Shown here one piece after another: positions 47,732 to 57,648 of a DNA stretch of 64,000 nt. Source of the DNA: an uncultured Bacilli bacterium (GTDB lineage Bacteria; Bacillota_I; Bacilli_A; RF39; UBA660); NCBI GenBank assembly GCA_934132915.1, contig CAKPAK010000001.1:18731-82730 (forward strand), written 5' to 3'. The translations under genes were made by a program, and so were the position numbers. Below the pieces are notes generated by a model that searched no databases, was not told the DNA's origin, and was given only the letters and a program-made list of their open reading frames with translations. Every line of letters starts with the position of its first letter. The first letter of the stretch is position 1.

Positions 47732-48634
47732 TTATCTTCCCCTTCCTTTCTCTTCAAAAAGATCAACTCCTAAATCATCACTAACAATCGCCTTAGCAAT
47801 CCGAAAAGCAGCCTCATGAGAAATATTCTCCGCATTCGCCAATTTTTCTTCATCAGATTGACCTTTTTGAGAACTAAAGTGACAAGCAAAAATTCCTTTT
47901 GTATCCTCTCCTCCATCAAATCTTTGAACAGAAGAATACGAAGCATAAAGCGCTAAAGCATTTTTCTCTTCACTAGATAAATTCTGATAAACTTCCTCAA
48001 AAACATCTGATGAAGTATAATTCTCTAACCATCCCTTTAAAAATCGTTCCATATCAAAACGGGAAAAATCATAATAGAAATAACCCGGATTAGCTGGATT
48101 AACTACTGCACAATGTGAAACTTCTCGACTTCCATAATTAAAAATACTCCGAAGCATCCGATCTCCCATCTCTGAAAGAGATGCATCAATCTCTTCTTGC
48201 GTATCTTGATTTAAGGCACGAACAGAAGAATTATACGCATCAAGTAAATCATCAATCTGCTCCTCCAAAGCCTGATTTTTATTTTGGTACTCCGCCGTCA
48301 AAGCACTTTCCTTCGAAAGAGACGCATCTAAAGTTTTTTGAATATCAGAAGCAACCCGAGCCGGATCGCCTTTAGTTACCTTTCGATAATGACGTACACC
48401 AAGAACCACAGACGTTGCGGCAAGAGTAATGATAATAATCCATCGTTTTAGTTTAGCCGATAAAACTTGCTTTTTCTTAGGTTTTTGTAAAGTTGCTCGA
48501 CGAATTTCCTCATTCGATACATAATTTTTTTGCTTCTCCTCCTGCTTTATTTTTTTCTGCCTACTACTGCGAATAATCCCATTGGTTTGATCCATCACAA
48601 AATTAGGAATCTCTATTTCCGTTCTTTCTTTCAT
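47732..48634 (-). CDS. Single-pass membrane protein with helical extracytoplasmic domain
   Basis: 300 residues. A basic cytoplasmic N-terminus of about 65 residues (SRQKKIKQEEKQK) is followed by one membrane helix (WIIIITLAATSVVLGV) and a coiled-coil-like stretch (residues 95-140). A globular C-terminal part includes SREVSHCAVVNPANPGYFYYDFSRF. No family was recognised. It is co-transcribed with the two CapA-like genes and DUF1292, so an envelope role is possible. Confidence 0.65.
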   Translation of the reverse strand: MKERTEIEIPNFVMDQTNGIIRSSRQKKIKQEEKQKNYVSNEEIRRATLQKPKKKQVLSAKLKRWIIIITLAATSVVLGVRHYRKVTKGDPARVASDIQKTLDASLSKESALTAEYQNKNQALEEQIDDLLDAYNSSVRALNQDTQEEIDASLSEMGDRMLRSIFNYGSREVSHCAVVNPANPGYFYYDFSRFDMERFLKGWLENYTSSDVFEEVYQNLSSEEKNALALYASYSSVQRFDGGEDTKGIFACHFSSQKGQSDEEKLANAENISHEAAFRIAKAIVSDDLGVDLFEEKGRGR

Positions 48635-48651
48635 CACATTTCCACTCCCTT

Positions 48652-49854
48652 CTATTCAACAACCACAATATCTGTATTTCCCCCTTGGACAATATCCCTA
48701 TATTTATTATACACCTCTTGATAATCTTGTAAATACCTATCTTCCATCATCGAGAAAGGAATCACCAAAAAGTCTTGATAATTTGCCGTATAATAAGTAT
48801 AAAGAAGCTCATTTTTTAAATTTTTCAATTCAATTTTTCCCCCCTGTTTCCAAACCTCTACCATACTCATTAAACCAACCCGATTTCCCATATCAACAAC
48901 TTCATGCGCAGAAAGAAAATTTCCCAAAGAATAAATAACCAAAGTCTGATTAATCCAAGTAATTGGTTCCACAACATGTGGATGTGTCCCAATTACAATA
49001 TCGACCCCCAAACTAGCCAAATACTCAGCCATATCCTTTTGATAAAGAGAAGGTACATACTGATATTCTACTCCCCAATGCATCGCTACCATCAATAAAT
49101 CAACTTGCCCACGAACCGCATCAACATCTTTCTTCACTTGCTCTTTATAAGCCTGATACTGACTATCCGTACTAGGATCACTCCCAAGAACAGGCCAAAC
49201 ATTCACTAAATATTCAGACCCCTCAGGAATACGAATTCCATTCGTCCCATAAGTATAATTAAGCAAAGTATAAGTAATTCCATTTTTCTCTTTTACCACA
49301 ACTTTATCTCTATCTGCCCAACTAGCATATGAACCAACCGCAAGAACACTATCCTGACTATCCCAATAAGTCCGCGACGCTAAAACAGCCTTTATTCCTC
49401 TATCCAACGTATGATTCGTCGCCAAAGAAACCAAATTAAAACCAGCATCCACCATCGCATCCCCAACTTCTTGTGGACTATTAAACGAAGGATAACTAGA
49501 CACCCCCAAAGCACTCCCCCCAAGAATCGTCTCTTGATTATAATAAGCAACATCATAAGCAGACACAATAGGCTTAATTTTAGATAAAATTGGTCGAAAA
49601 TCATAACCATCCTCAGTCTTAGCATAACGATAAATTTTGTCATGAATTAAATTATCCCCAACCATCACCAAAGATAATTTCTCGATTCTTCCCTCTTCAA
49701 CGCGATCAGTATTTTCACGAATCTCTCCCTCATCCCGATTCAAAGAAAGAAAATACCGAACAGTAACACTTACCATTAAAGTAAAAAAAGAAAAAAAGAA
49801 AAGAAGAATCAAAACAAAATATTGCCCTTTATTTTTTCCCTTTCTTCTTTTCAT
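48652..49854 (-). CDS. CapA-family metallophosphatase-like protein, copy 2
   Basis: About 400 residues. An N-terminal membrane anchor is followed by the PGA_cap domain: VMVGDNLIHDKIY, YYNQETILGG, SLATNHTLDRG, VAMHWGVEY, VIGTHPHVVEP and VIYSLGNFLSA, which supply the metal-binding Asp, Asn and His residues of calcineurin-like enzymes. CapA (PgsA) is known from poly-gamma-glutamate export, but no capB or capC is present, so another wall-linked phosphoesterase role is as likely. It overlaps the stop of the first copy by one base. Confidence 0.85.
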   Translation of the reverse strand: MKRRKGKNKGQYFVLILLFFFSFFTLMVSVTVRYFLSLNRDEGEIRENTDRVEEGRIEKLSLVMVGDNLIHDKIYRYAKTEDGYDFRPILSKIKPIVSAYDVAYYNQETILGGSALGVSSYPSFNSPQEVGDAMVDAGFNLVSLATNHTLDRGIKAVLASRTYWDSQDSVLAVGSYASWADRDKVVVKEKNGITYTLLNYTYGTNGIRIPEGSEYLVNVWPVLGSDPSTDSQYQAYKEQVKKDVDAVRGQVDLLMVAMHWGVEYQYVPSLYQKDMAEYLASLGVDIVIGTHPHVVEPITWINQTLVIYSLGNFLSAHEVVDMGNRVGLMSMVEVWKQGGKIELKNLKNELLYTYYTANYQDFLVIPFSMMEDRYLQDYQEVYNKYRDIVQGGNTDIVVVE

Positions 49855-51107
49855 CATTCTCCTCCATAACATGGATCAACGACCATACTAGCATCATATT
49901 TTTTTACCACCGAAGCATACTTCGCATGAACCCTCTGATAATCTTTTAAATAATCTAAAATTTCCGGACTCGAAAAAGGAACAACCTTAAAATTACGCCA
50001 ATTTCGATAATAAGTATAAACCAAATCATTACGCACATCTTTAATGGTTATACTAGACTTTTCTCCCCGAACCTTTTTTTCAATCTTTAAACTACTCATC
50101 AAGCCAACCATCTTATTATAATCATCATTTTGATACTGAGCCGAAATAAAATTTCCTAAAGAGTAAAATACCAAAGTATGATTTACCCAAGCAACAGGCT
50201 GTATCACATGCGGATGCGTTCCAATCACAATATCTACACCTAGACTAGATAAATACTCAGCCATATCCTTCTCATACAAAGTAGGCTCATCCGTATATTC
50301 CACTCCCCAGTGCATCGCAACCATCAACACATCAACCTGCGAACGAACAGCTTCAACATCCTTCTTTACCTGCGCTTTATACTCCTGATAAGCCGTATCC
50401 TTTGAAACATCATTAATTTCTAAATCCGTCGGCCAAACATTCACCAAATATTCATCCCCCTTAGGAACACTCATCCCATTTGTTCCATAAGTATAATTAA
50501 GCAAAGTATAAGTAATATGATTTTTCTCTCTAATCTGTACCTTATTTCTCTCTTCATCACTAGCATAAGAACCAACCGCAAGAACACTATCCTGACGATC
50601 CCAATAACTTCGAGACGCTAAAACCGCTTTCTTTCCAGAATCCATCGTATGATTCGTCGCCAAAGAAACCAAATTAAAACCAGCATCCACCATCGCATCC
50701 CCAACTTCTTGTGGACTATTAAATGTCGGATAATCATTAACTCCAAGCTCTTTTCCCCCAAGAATCGTCTCTTGATTATAGTAAGCAACATCATAATTAG
50801 AAACAATCGGTTTAATCAAAGAATACATCTTCCTAAAATCATATCCCCCTTGACCATCACTAGCATCTTTATAAATACTAGAATGAATCAAATTATCTCC
50901 AACCATCACCATCGAAAGAGAATACTCCTCCTCTTTCTCTACAATATCACTCTTATCTAGATCCTTATCCTTATCTTTACTTAAAGAAGAATCTCTAGAA
51001 GTATTTTTAGAAACAAAATACACCCCCACCAACAAAAACAAAACAATCAAACTAACCGCAATAAAAACATTCCCTAATTTTAATTTTCTCTTCCCTTTTT
51101 TTCTCAT
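49854..51107 (-). CDS. CapA-family metallophosphatase-like protein, copy 1
   Basis: 417 residues, paralogous to the next gene: VMVGDNLIHSSIY, NQETILGG, SLATNHTMDSG, AMHWGVEY, GTHPHVIQPVAW, FYSLGNFISAQ. An N-terminal anchor (residues 15-35) is followed by a Lys/Asp-rich linker. Long stretches around residues 110-200 are nearly identical to the second copy, so the pair arose by tandem duplication. It begins 4 nt after rnr. Confidence 0.85.
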   Translation of the reverse strand: MRKKGKRKLKLGNVFIAVSLIVLFLLVGVYFVSKNTSRDSSLSKDKDKDLDKSDIVEKEEEYSLSMVMVGDNLIHSSIYKDASDGQGGYDFRKMYSLIKPIVSNYDVAYYNQETILGGKELGVNDYPTFNSPQEVGDAMVDAGFNLVSLATNHTMDSGKKAVLASRSYWDRQDSVLAVGSYASDEERNKVQIREKNHITYTLLNYTYGTNGMSVPKGDEYLVNVWPTDLEINDVSKDTAYQEYKAQVKKDVEAVRSQVDVLMVAMHWGVEYTDEPTLYEKDMAEYLSSLGVDIVIGTHPHVIQPVAWVNHTLVFYSLGNFISAQYQNDDYNKMVGLMSSLKIEKKVRGEKSSITIKDVRNDLVYTYYRNWRNFKVVPFSSPEILDYLKDYQRVHAKYASVVKKYDASMVVDPCYGGE

Positions 51108-51111
51108 CTCA

Positions 51112-53247
51112 TCACGACTTCTTTTTCACATATTTTTTATTCTGACCATTCTCCTGAACATTCACAAGTGACTTACGCAAAAGTTTAAAATCTACCATAG
51201 CATTTTCATGATTAGCCTTCATCACAACCACAACCACTTCATCCCCAAAACCATATCTCTCTTTCGTCTTTGTATTAACTAAAGCCATTGCATCTTCAAT
51301 ATAACGATACCCCCCTCGAGGCATATCCTCTATTTTAACCAAACCCTCAACCGTATTAGGAAGCTCCACAAAAACACCAAATTCTTGCACACCAGAAATA
51401 ATTCCCGTAAATTCCTCTCCAATATGACTCTCCATATATTCCGCTTTCTTCATGTCATCAACATCTCTCTCACATCGAACAGCATCTTGCTCCTTTACAG
51501 AACAATGCTCGGCCATAACCGGTAAATTCTTTTCCCAGTAAGCAATCACTTCTTGCGAATAACGCTTAGAATAATCTTTCACTAATCGATGTAAAATAAC
51601 ATCAGGATACCTTCTAATTGGTGAAGTAAAATGAGAATAACATTTACTCCCTAACCCAAAGTGCCCAATATTAACCTCAGAATATTCCGCCTTAGCCTGA
51701 CTACGAATCGCTAAATCATTCAAAATCTTTGCATCCGGTTTATCCGCAAGTTGACTTAAAATACTTTGTAAGTCCCTCGCCGTAAAATTTTTCTTTTTTC
51801 CAACGACACGATACCCACGCGATGCAATGAAATTAAAGAAACTATTAAGTCTTTTATCATCTGGTTTCGCATGTACCCGATAAATTCCAGGCAACTGTTG
51901 ATAGAAAATAGAACTAGCCACCGTCTCATTCGCTGCAACCATAAAGTTTTCAATCATATTCTCGCCAGTACCCTCACACCGCAAAACAATATCTACAGGC
52001 TTACAATTTTCATCCACCAAAATTTTTGCTTCGCTACTATGAAATTCAATATATCCCCGCTTAACCATCTTCTGACGCAAAAGATCAGAAACATGACGCA
52101 TAATCTTTAAATCCCCAACAAAATCTTGATAACCATCCGCAACAACATCATGATCCAAAATATCATTAACCTTATGATAAGTCATTTGAATCCGACTACG
52201 AATCACCGATTCCCCAATCCAATGAGAAATCACATTTCCTTTATGATCAATCTTCATAATACAAGACATCGCTAATCGATCAACATTAGGATTTAAAGAA
52301 CAAATTCCATTAGACAAACGATGTGGAAGCATAGGAATAACCCGATCAACCAAATAAACACTAGTTCCTCTCTCATAAGCCTCATTATCCAATAAAGTTC
52401 CAGGCTTCACATAATGCGTAACATCCGCTATATGAACCCCAAGTTCAAACGTACCATCATCATTCGCCAAAATACTAATCGCATCATCAATATCCTTAGT
52501 ATCATCTCCATCAATAGTAAAAATAGTACGCCCCCTCAAATCCAACCTACCCTCTAAATTCTCTCGCGAAATATCATCAGGAAGATCCTGAATCTCTTCC
52601 AATACTTCTTCTGGAAATTGAGGTTTAAAATTATTCTCATAAACAAAAGACAAAATATCTACCCCAACATCGTTCTTATGCCCAATCACATGAAGAACAG
52701 TCCCTAAATACTTATCCCCATCAACAGGTTCCACAACAACCTTATGTCCATCAACAAGCCCCTTTTGACACTCACGAACAATTTCAATATCCATCATATT
52801 CTTTTTATCTGGATGAACCATACATTTTCCATCCCGAAAATAAACCGTACCAACAAAAGACTCTAAATTTCTTCGAACAACCTTAACAATACGTCCCTCT
52901 GTCTTATCCCCAATAAGTTCCAACAAAACAACATCTAAATTCCTTGCATCCCCCAAATTATCATGATGAATATAAACATCCTTTTTTCCTGCACCCAAAA
53001 CAACAAAACCAAACCCCTTCGGATTCATCAACAATTTTCCCATCAACAAATGACTATTTTCTAAAAGCAAATATCGCTTCTTCTTCTCACTATAATACAA
53101 AATCCCATTTCTTTCCATCTCTTCTAATTTTAAAAGCAATTTCTTATAATCATCAATAGACTTATACCCAAGTAAATCATTAATTTCAATTGCACTCATC
53201 GAAGGCCTATCCTGATTTGATAATATCTTCACAATATCTTGTTCCAT
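51112..53247 (-). CDS. rnr: Ribonuclease R
   Basis: 711 residues. Winged-helix/CSD N-terminus (GFGFVVLGAGKKDVYIHHDNLGDA) is followed by the RNB domain with the full acidic motif TIDGDDTKDIDDA, VHIADVTHYV and LSNGICSLNPNVDRLAMSC. A C-terminal S1 domain (FTGIISGVQEFGVFVELPNTVEGLV) and a basic tail close it. A processive 3'-5' exoribonuclease. AGGTGG precedes the ATG. It heads the unit containing capA copies 1 and 2. Confidence 0.96.
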   Translation of the reverse strand: MEQDIVKILSNQDRPSMSAIEINDLLGYKSIDDYKKLLLKLEEMERNGILYYSEKKKRYLLLENSHLLMGKLLMNPKGFGFVVLGAGKKDVYIHHDNLGDARNLDVVLLELIGDKTEGRIVKVVRRNLESFVGTVYFRDGKCMVHPDKKNMMDIEIVRECQKGLVDGHKVVVEPVDGDKYLGTVLHVIGHKNDVGVDILSFVYENNFKPQFPEEVLEEIQDLPDDISRENLEGRLDLRGRTIFTIDGDDTKDIDDAISILANDDGTFELGVHIADVTHYVKPGTLLDNEAYERGTSVYLVDRVIPMLPHRLSNGICSLNPNVDRLAMSCIMKIDHKGNVISHWIGESVIRSRIQMTYHKVNDILDHDVVADGYQDFVGDLKIMRHVSDLLRQKMVKRGYIEFHSSEAKILVDENCKPVDIVLRCEGTGENMIENFMVAANETVASSIFYQQLPGIYRVHAKPDDKRLNSFFNFIASRGYRVVGKKKNFTARDLQSILSQLADKPDAKILNDLAIRSQAKAEYSEVNIGHFGLGSKCYSHFTSPIRRYPDVILHRLVKDYSKRYSQEVIAYWEKNLPVMAEHCSVKEQDAVRCERDVDDMKKAEYMESHIGEEFTGIISGVQEFGVFVELPNTVEGLVKIEDMPRGGYRYIEDAMALVNTKTKERYGFGDEVVVVVMKANHENAMVDFKLLRKSLVNVQENGQNKKYVKKKS

Positions 53248-53371
53248 TATTCCACCTCATCTACCATATTTAAACAAATGAATACCATTCACTTTACTAA
53301 AATCATAGCAAATTCCTTCTTCATAGTCAATAATTCTTCTCGCTAAAATACGAAAATTCAATTCTTTTCCT

Positions 53372-53412
53372 CAAAAAAAACAGGAGAAATTTTCTCATTC
53401 TTAAATTTCTCC
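53372..53412 (-). terminator. Terminator of the TasA/CalY-like gene
   Basis: Minus strand GGAGAAATTT-N10-AAATTTCTCC followed by TGTTTTTTTT. Confidence 0.85.
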
Positions 53413-53435
53413 CACAAAAAATACTTTCTTAAACA

Positions 53436-54104
53436 CTAACGTCCCTCAACCATCTCATCCAATTTATCAATCATACACTGTACATTAGAACAATCCACAC
53501 CCGTAGTAGAATTATCATACGAAACAGAACTAGCTAATACCGTACTAGAAGTTAAAACACTATTATCTACCTCTTCATTCGTGTAATAAACACCAACTCC
53601 ATCAATTTTCAACTTTCCACTAAAACTCTTATTCATTTCTGTATTTTGTACCGCATCAGAAATCCACACACGAACATCAATATCAACACTAGCACCCGCT
53701 AATAAAATAACATCTTCTTTAATTGCATTATTTGTACAAGTATCTAATCGCTTCGGTTCCAAATCCCCCACTTTTGTCATAATATACTGATGATTAATTT
53801 CATCAGTTGCCGTCGTTGGATCTAAAATAACATTAAATTTATAAGGAACTGTCCCCTCATTTTTTACAGTAATTCGATAAGGAGTAATCAAAACACCATT
53901 TTGCTTAGAAAGAGGTGTCGAATCACTAATAGCAACATTTCCAGAATCAACAACAGTAACCATTAAACTACCAGTATGATAAACATTCTTCTCCTCATCC
54001 ATATCAGAAGAATTAAAAATAGAATACGTACTACCGATCATTAATATAGATACTAAAACAATAGATATTACACTAGTAATAATCAATCTCTTCCTCGAAT
54101 CCAT
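53436..54104 (-). CDS. TasA/CalY-like secreted protein
   Basis: 222 residues. An N-terminal signal (RKRLIITSVISIVLVSILMIGSTYSIFNSS) has the SipW-dependent style in which the helix ends in a STYSxF-type cleavage region. The beta-rich domain (GSLMVTVVDSG, PYRITVKNEGTVPYKFNVIL) resembles camelysin/TasA. The last 30 residues contain VSYDNSTTGVDCSNVQCMIDKLDEM, a module similar to the one near the N-terminus of both DGR target proteins. No sipW is in the window. ATG 54104 follows AAGGAGG at 6 nt; it has its own promoter and terminator. Confidence 0.75.
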   Translation of the reverse strand: MDSRKRLIITSVISIVLVSILMIGSTYSIFNSSDMDEEKNVYHTGSLMVTVVDSGNVAISDSTPLSKQNGVLITPYRITVKNEGTVPYKFNVILDPTTATDEINHQYIMTKVGDLEPKRLDTCTNNAIKEDVILLAGASVDIDVRVWISDAVQNTEMNKSFSGKLKIDGVGVYYTNEEVDNSVLTSSTVLASSVSYDNSTTGVDCSNVQCMIDKLDEMVEGR

Positions 54105-54128
54105 CTTCATCCTCCTTAACATCCGTCT

Positions 54129-54157
54129 ATTCTAATATAAGAGTACCATAATTTCAA
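54129..54157 (-). promoter_or_regulatory. Promoter of the TasA/CalY-like gene
   Basis: Minus strand TTGAAA, 17-nt spacer, TAGAAT. Confidence 0.6.
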
Positions 54158-54208
54158 AAAAAAATAAAGCCATATTCACAAATTTTTTATCACACCAAAT
54201 TACTAAAC

Positions 54209-54246
54209 AAAAAAAGAATAGAAACAAATCCTATTTGTCCCTATTC
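54209..54246 (-). terminator. ileS terminator
   Basis: Minus strand stem GAATAG-N2-ACAAAT with ATTTGT-N2-CTATTC (imperfect centre) followed by seven T; it overlaps the stop codon. Confidence 0.75.
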
Positions 54247-57200
54247 ATGAACTTTCTCTAATTTCAATCCAACTTCAAATTCATTAATTTTCTCAGGAAC
54301 TTCCTGAATATCACTTACTCTCTCCATTGATACAGCAAGTGTTTCCTCACAAATAAACTCTACATAATCCTTAATTTTATTACAATATAAGTCATCAGAA
54401 GAATAATAAATACAAATTCGATCAGCAATATCAAAGTCCATACTCTTTCTTAAATTCTGAACCTTAGAAATCGTCTCTCTAGCAAGACCTTCATTAATCA
54501 AATCATCCGTTAATTCTAAATCAAGAATAACAATCAATTGCCCATTTACACAAACATTAAATCCTTCCCTAGATTCAATTCTTTTCTCAATCAATTCTTC
54601 AGTTACCTGATATTCAGTTCCATTTAGTGAAATAGTTAAGTTTCCATGCGCTAACTTCTCTAAATCTTCTTTAGTAATAGTAGTTAAATACTCACTAAAG
54701 GCTTTCATATCTTTACCAAATACTTTACCAGCTACCCTAAAATTAGGTTTATAAGTAATATTCATATATAAATTAACATCATCAACATATAATACTTCCT
54801 TAACATTCAATTCTTCTTTAATTAATAATTCAAGTCCAGAAAGTTTTTCTTTAAGAGAAGACTCTAACATAACACTTTTAATTGGCTGTCTAACTTTTAT
54901 TTTAGATTCCTCTCTTATATTTCTTCCCATCGTAATTAAATCTCTAACCAAATCCATTTTATATTCTAACTCTTCATTAATCAATTCTCTAGAGCAAACC
55001 GGAAAATCGGCTAAATGAACGGATTTTTTCTTTGTTAATTTTGTATAAATTTCTTCTGTTAAATAAGGAATAACTGGTGCACATAAACGACATAAGCCTT
55101 CCATTACTTCATAAGTAGTCATATAAACACTTCTTTTACTAGTATTCATATCACTTCCCCAAAAACGATTTCGATTTCTTCTAATATACCAATTAGATAA
55201 GTCTTCAGATACAAAATTAGTAATCTCTCTAACAACCAAATTTAAATCATATGCCTCATAAAATTCTCTTACCTTTTTAATTAGATGATTATATTTACTT
55301 AAAAGCCACTTATCAATCTCTTCTCTATCTTCATACTTAACCTTACAATCTTCAATATTAATCTGATCAATATTTGCATACGTTTGAAAGAATGTATAAG
55401 TATTCTTAAATGGATTAAAGAACTTACTATGAACTTCTCTTACTCCAGCTTCAGAAAACTTTAAAGGCGTCCAAACAGGAGATGTGTATAGCATATACCA
55501 CCTAATATTATCTGCTCCATACTTCTCCATCATCTCTACAGGATCCACAATATTACCAACAGACTTACTCATCTTTTTACCAAATTCATCCAACATCATA
55601 TCATTAACAACAACATTCTTAAATGAACTTTCTCCCGAAATAATCGTAGAAATAACAAGTAAAACATAGAACCAACCTCTTGTTTGATCAAGCCCCTCCG
55701 CAATAAAATCAGCAGGAAATTGACTTTTAAATAATTCTTGATTTTCAAAAGGATAATGGAATTGAGCATAAGGCATTGAACCAGAATCAAACCAAACATC
55801 CAAAACATCTTTAACACGAGTCATTTCTTTACCACAAGAACATTTTAAATGAATTTGATCGACATAAGGACGATGCAATTCCATCTCTCTGACATTAACA
55901 TCTTCAACAACATTTTCTTGCAATTCATCTAGAGAGCCAATAACCTTTCTCTTCCCACAAGAACATTCCCAAACCGGAAGTGGACAACCCCAATAACGAT
56001 TTCTAGAAATTCCCCAATCAACTATATTCTCAAGCCAATTTCCAAAACGTTTTTCTCCAACATAAGCGGGATACCAATGAATTTTTTTATTTGCCTCAAT
56101 AATTTTATCTTTATACTCAGTAGTTTTAATATACCAAGCAGGTTTAGGATAACTAATTAAAGGACTCTTACAACGCCAACAATGTGGATAATCATGTTCT
56201 ATTTTAATTTTCTTAAATAACTTATCATTTTCCTTTAACCATTTAATAATATCAATCTCAAGTTCAGGATCCGTAACAAGTCGACCCTCCCATGGACCAA
56301 TCGTATACCTGCCATCAAGTCCAACAGGATTAACAAAACCAATCCCATTTTGAGAACAAACACGGTTATCATCAGCACCAAACGCAGGAGCAATATGAAC
56401 AATACCCGTACCATCACTATCCGTTACATAATGATCCGCAATGACTTCATGACATTTTCCTTCAACATGAACAAAAGGCATTAATTGTTCATATTTTATT
56501 CCAACCAAGTCACTCCCTTTAAAAGTATCAATTACTTCATAATCTTCTCCAAGAACACGGTCAGCAAGACTTTCTGCGACAATAAATCGATACCCCTTAG
56601 AACTTGCTTTAATATAAGTCATATCAGGATTAACACAAATCGCAACATTTGCCATCAAAGTCCAAGGGGTTGTTGTCCAAGCTAAGAAATATTCATCAGC
56701 ATCTACTCGCTTTAAAGGAACGATAACCGTATTAACACTAGTTTTAGTATACCCTTGTGATACTTCAAATTGAGATAATTCTGTACCACATCTAGGACAA
56801 TACCATAATACCTTATTTCCGTGATATAAAAGCCCCTTCTCATCCATTTGCTTAATAATCCACCATTCTGACTCAATATAATCATTAGAACAAGTAATAT
56901 AAGGATGCTCGCAATCAATAAATTGCCCCATCATATCGGTAATATGATTAACCTCATTAATATTTGTCGCAGTTGCCTTATTACATTCCCGACAAAAAGC
57001 ATCAACACCAAATTTCTCAATATCCGCTTTACCAGAAAATCCTAACTTTTTCTCTACATTAACTTCAATCGGAAGCCCATGCGTATCAAGACCAATCTTT
57101 CTTAATACTCTATATCCATTCATTACCTTATACTTACAAAAAGAATCTTTAATAGTTTTGGCAAAAACATGATGAATACCAGGTTTAGCATTCGCATAAA

Positions 57201-57339
57201 TTGGCCCATCATAAAAAACAAAATCTTTTCCCCCTTCCCTGTTTTTGATGGTTTCATTTAAAATATCTTCTTTTTTCCAAGTATCTAATATACTTTTTTC
57301 AACTTCCTTAACCACTCTTTTATCTAAGCTCTCATACAT
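54241..57339 (-). CDS. ileS: Isoleucyl-tRNA synthetase
   Basis: 1,032 residues. Class I motifs: the HIGH region as GPIYANAKPGIHHVFAK near residue 50 and KMSKS (FGKKMSKSVGN) near residue 590. The editing domain carries WTTTPWTLMANVA and GTGIVHIAPAFG. The anticodon-binding region contains WYIRRNRNRFWGSD. Length and the tRNA-binding C-terminus fit the eukaryote-like IleS2 type, which in other bacteria often gives mupirocin tolerance; that is inference. ATG 57339 (MYESLDKRV) lies 10 nt behind AAGAAGGA. Regulated by the T-box upstream. Confidence 0.95.
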   Translation of the reverse strand: MYESLDKRVVKEVEKSILDTWKKEDILNETIKNREGGKDFVFYDGPIYANAKPGIHHVFAKTIKDSFCKYKVMNGYRVLRKIGLDTHGLPIEVNVEKKLGFSGKADIEKFGVDAFCRECNKATATNINEVNHITDMMGQFIDCEHPYITCSNDYIESEWWIIKQMDEKGLLYHGNKVLWYCPRCGTELSQFEVSQGYTKTSVNTVIVPLKRVDADEYFLAWTTTPWTLMANVAICVNPDMTYIKASSKGYRFIVAESLADRVLGEDYEVIDTFKGSDLVGIKYEQLMPFVHVEGKCHEVIADHYVTDSDGTGIVHIAPAFGADDNRVCSQNGIGFVNPVGLDGRYTIGPWEGRLVTDPELEIDIIKWLKENDKLFKKIKIEHDYPHCWRCKSPLISYPKPAWYIKTTEYKDKIIEANKKIHWYPAYVGEKRFGNWLENIVDWGISRNRYWGCPLPVWECSCGKRKVIGSLDELQENVVEDVNVREMELHRPYVDQIHLKCSCGKEMTRVKDVLDVWFDSGSMPYAQFHYPFENQELFKSQFPADFIAEGLDQTRGWFYVLLVISTIISGESSFKNVVVNDMMLDEFGKKMSKSVGNIVDPVEMMEKYGADNIRWYMLYTSPVWTPLKFSEAGVREVHSKFFNPFKNTYTFFQTYANIDQINIEDCKVKYEDREEIDKWLLSKYNHLIKKVREFYEAYDLNLVVREITNFVSEDLSNWYIRRNRNRFWGSDMNTSKRSVYMTTYEVMEGLCRLCAPVIPYLTEEIYTKLTKKKSVHLADFPVCSRELINEELEYKMDLVRDLITMGRNIREESKIKVRQPIKSVMLESSLKEKLSGLELLIKEELNVKEVLYVDDVNLYMNITYKPNFRVAGKVFGKDMKAFSEYLTTITKEDLEKLAHGNLTISLNGTEYQVTEELIEKRIESREGFNVCVNGQLIVILDLELTDDLINEGLARETISKVQNLRKSMDFDIADRICIYYSSDDLYCNKIKDYVEFICEETLAVSMERVSDIQEVPEKINEFEVGLKLEKVHE

Positions 57340-57356
57340 TTCAATCATCCTTCTTT

Positions 57357-57603
57357 CCAAAATAAAAACACAAAAACTTCTAAATTTAAGGACGAGATAA
57401 CACGCGGTACCACCTTAATTCACAAAATTTTTGTGCACTTCATTCACATAACGGGATCTAACCCGGACACTTTCTACTCAATTCAAAAGTTCACATTCCA
57501 GAGTGATTCTTATTTAATGTTTATTATCTATCTCTCACCACAAATAGACTCTCTTTTAAATAAACCCTTTAAATAACGTCTCTTTCACTTGCTTTAACAA
57601 ATT
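57357..57603 (-). promoter_or_regulatory. T-box riboswitch of ileS
   Basis: The conserved T-box sequence is present on the minus strand (AAGGTGGTACCGCG at about 57398-57411), embedded in the antiterminator, with a T-rich tail after it. The upstream part contains AGAGAG, GGTGAGAG and CACTCTGGAATG, fitting Stem I. Specifier codon ATT or ATC could not be fixed by eye. Uncharged tRNA-Ile would favour read-through. The terminator hairpin itself is weak in the sequence. Confidence 0.88.
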
Positions 57604-57609
57604 AAACTA

Positions 57610-57638
57610 ATTATAAAAAAAATAGAAATAAAAGTCAA
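57610..57638 (-). promoter_or_regulatory. SigA promoter of the T-box/ileS transcript
   Basis: Minus strand TTGACT, 17-nt spacer, TATAAT. Confidence 0.85.
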
Positions 57639-57648
57639 TAGAAGTATT

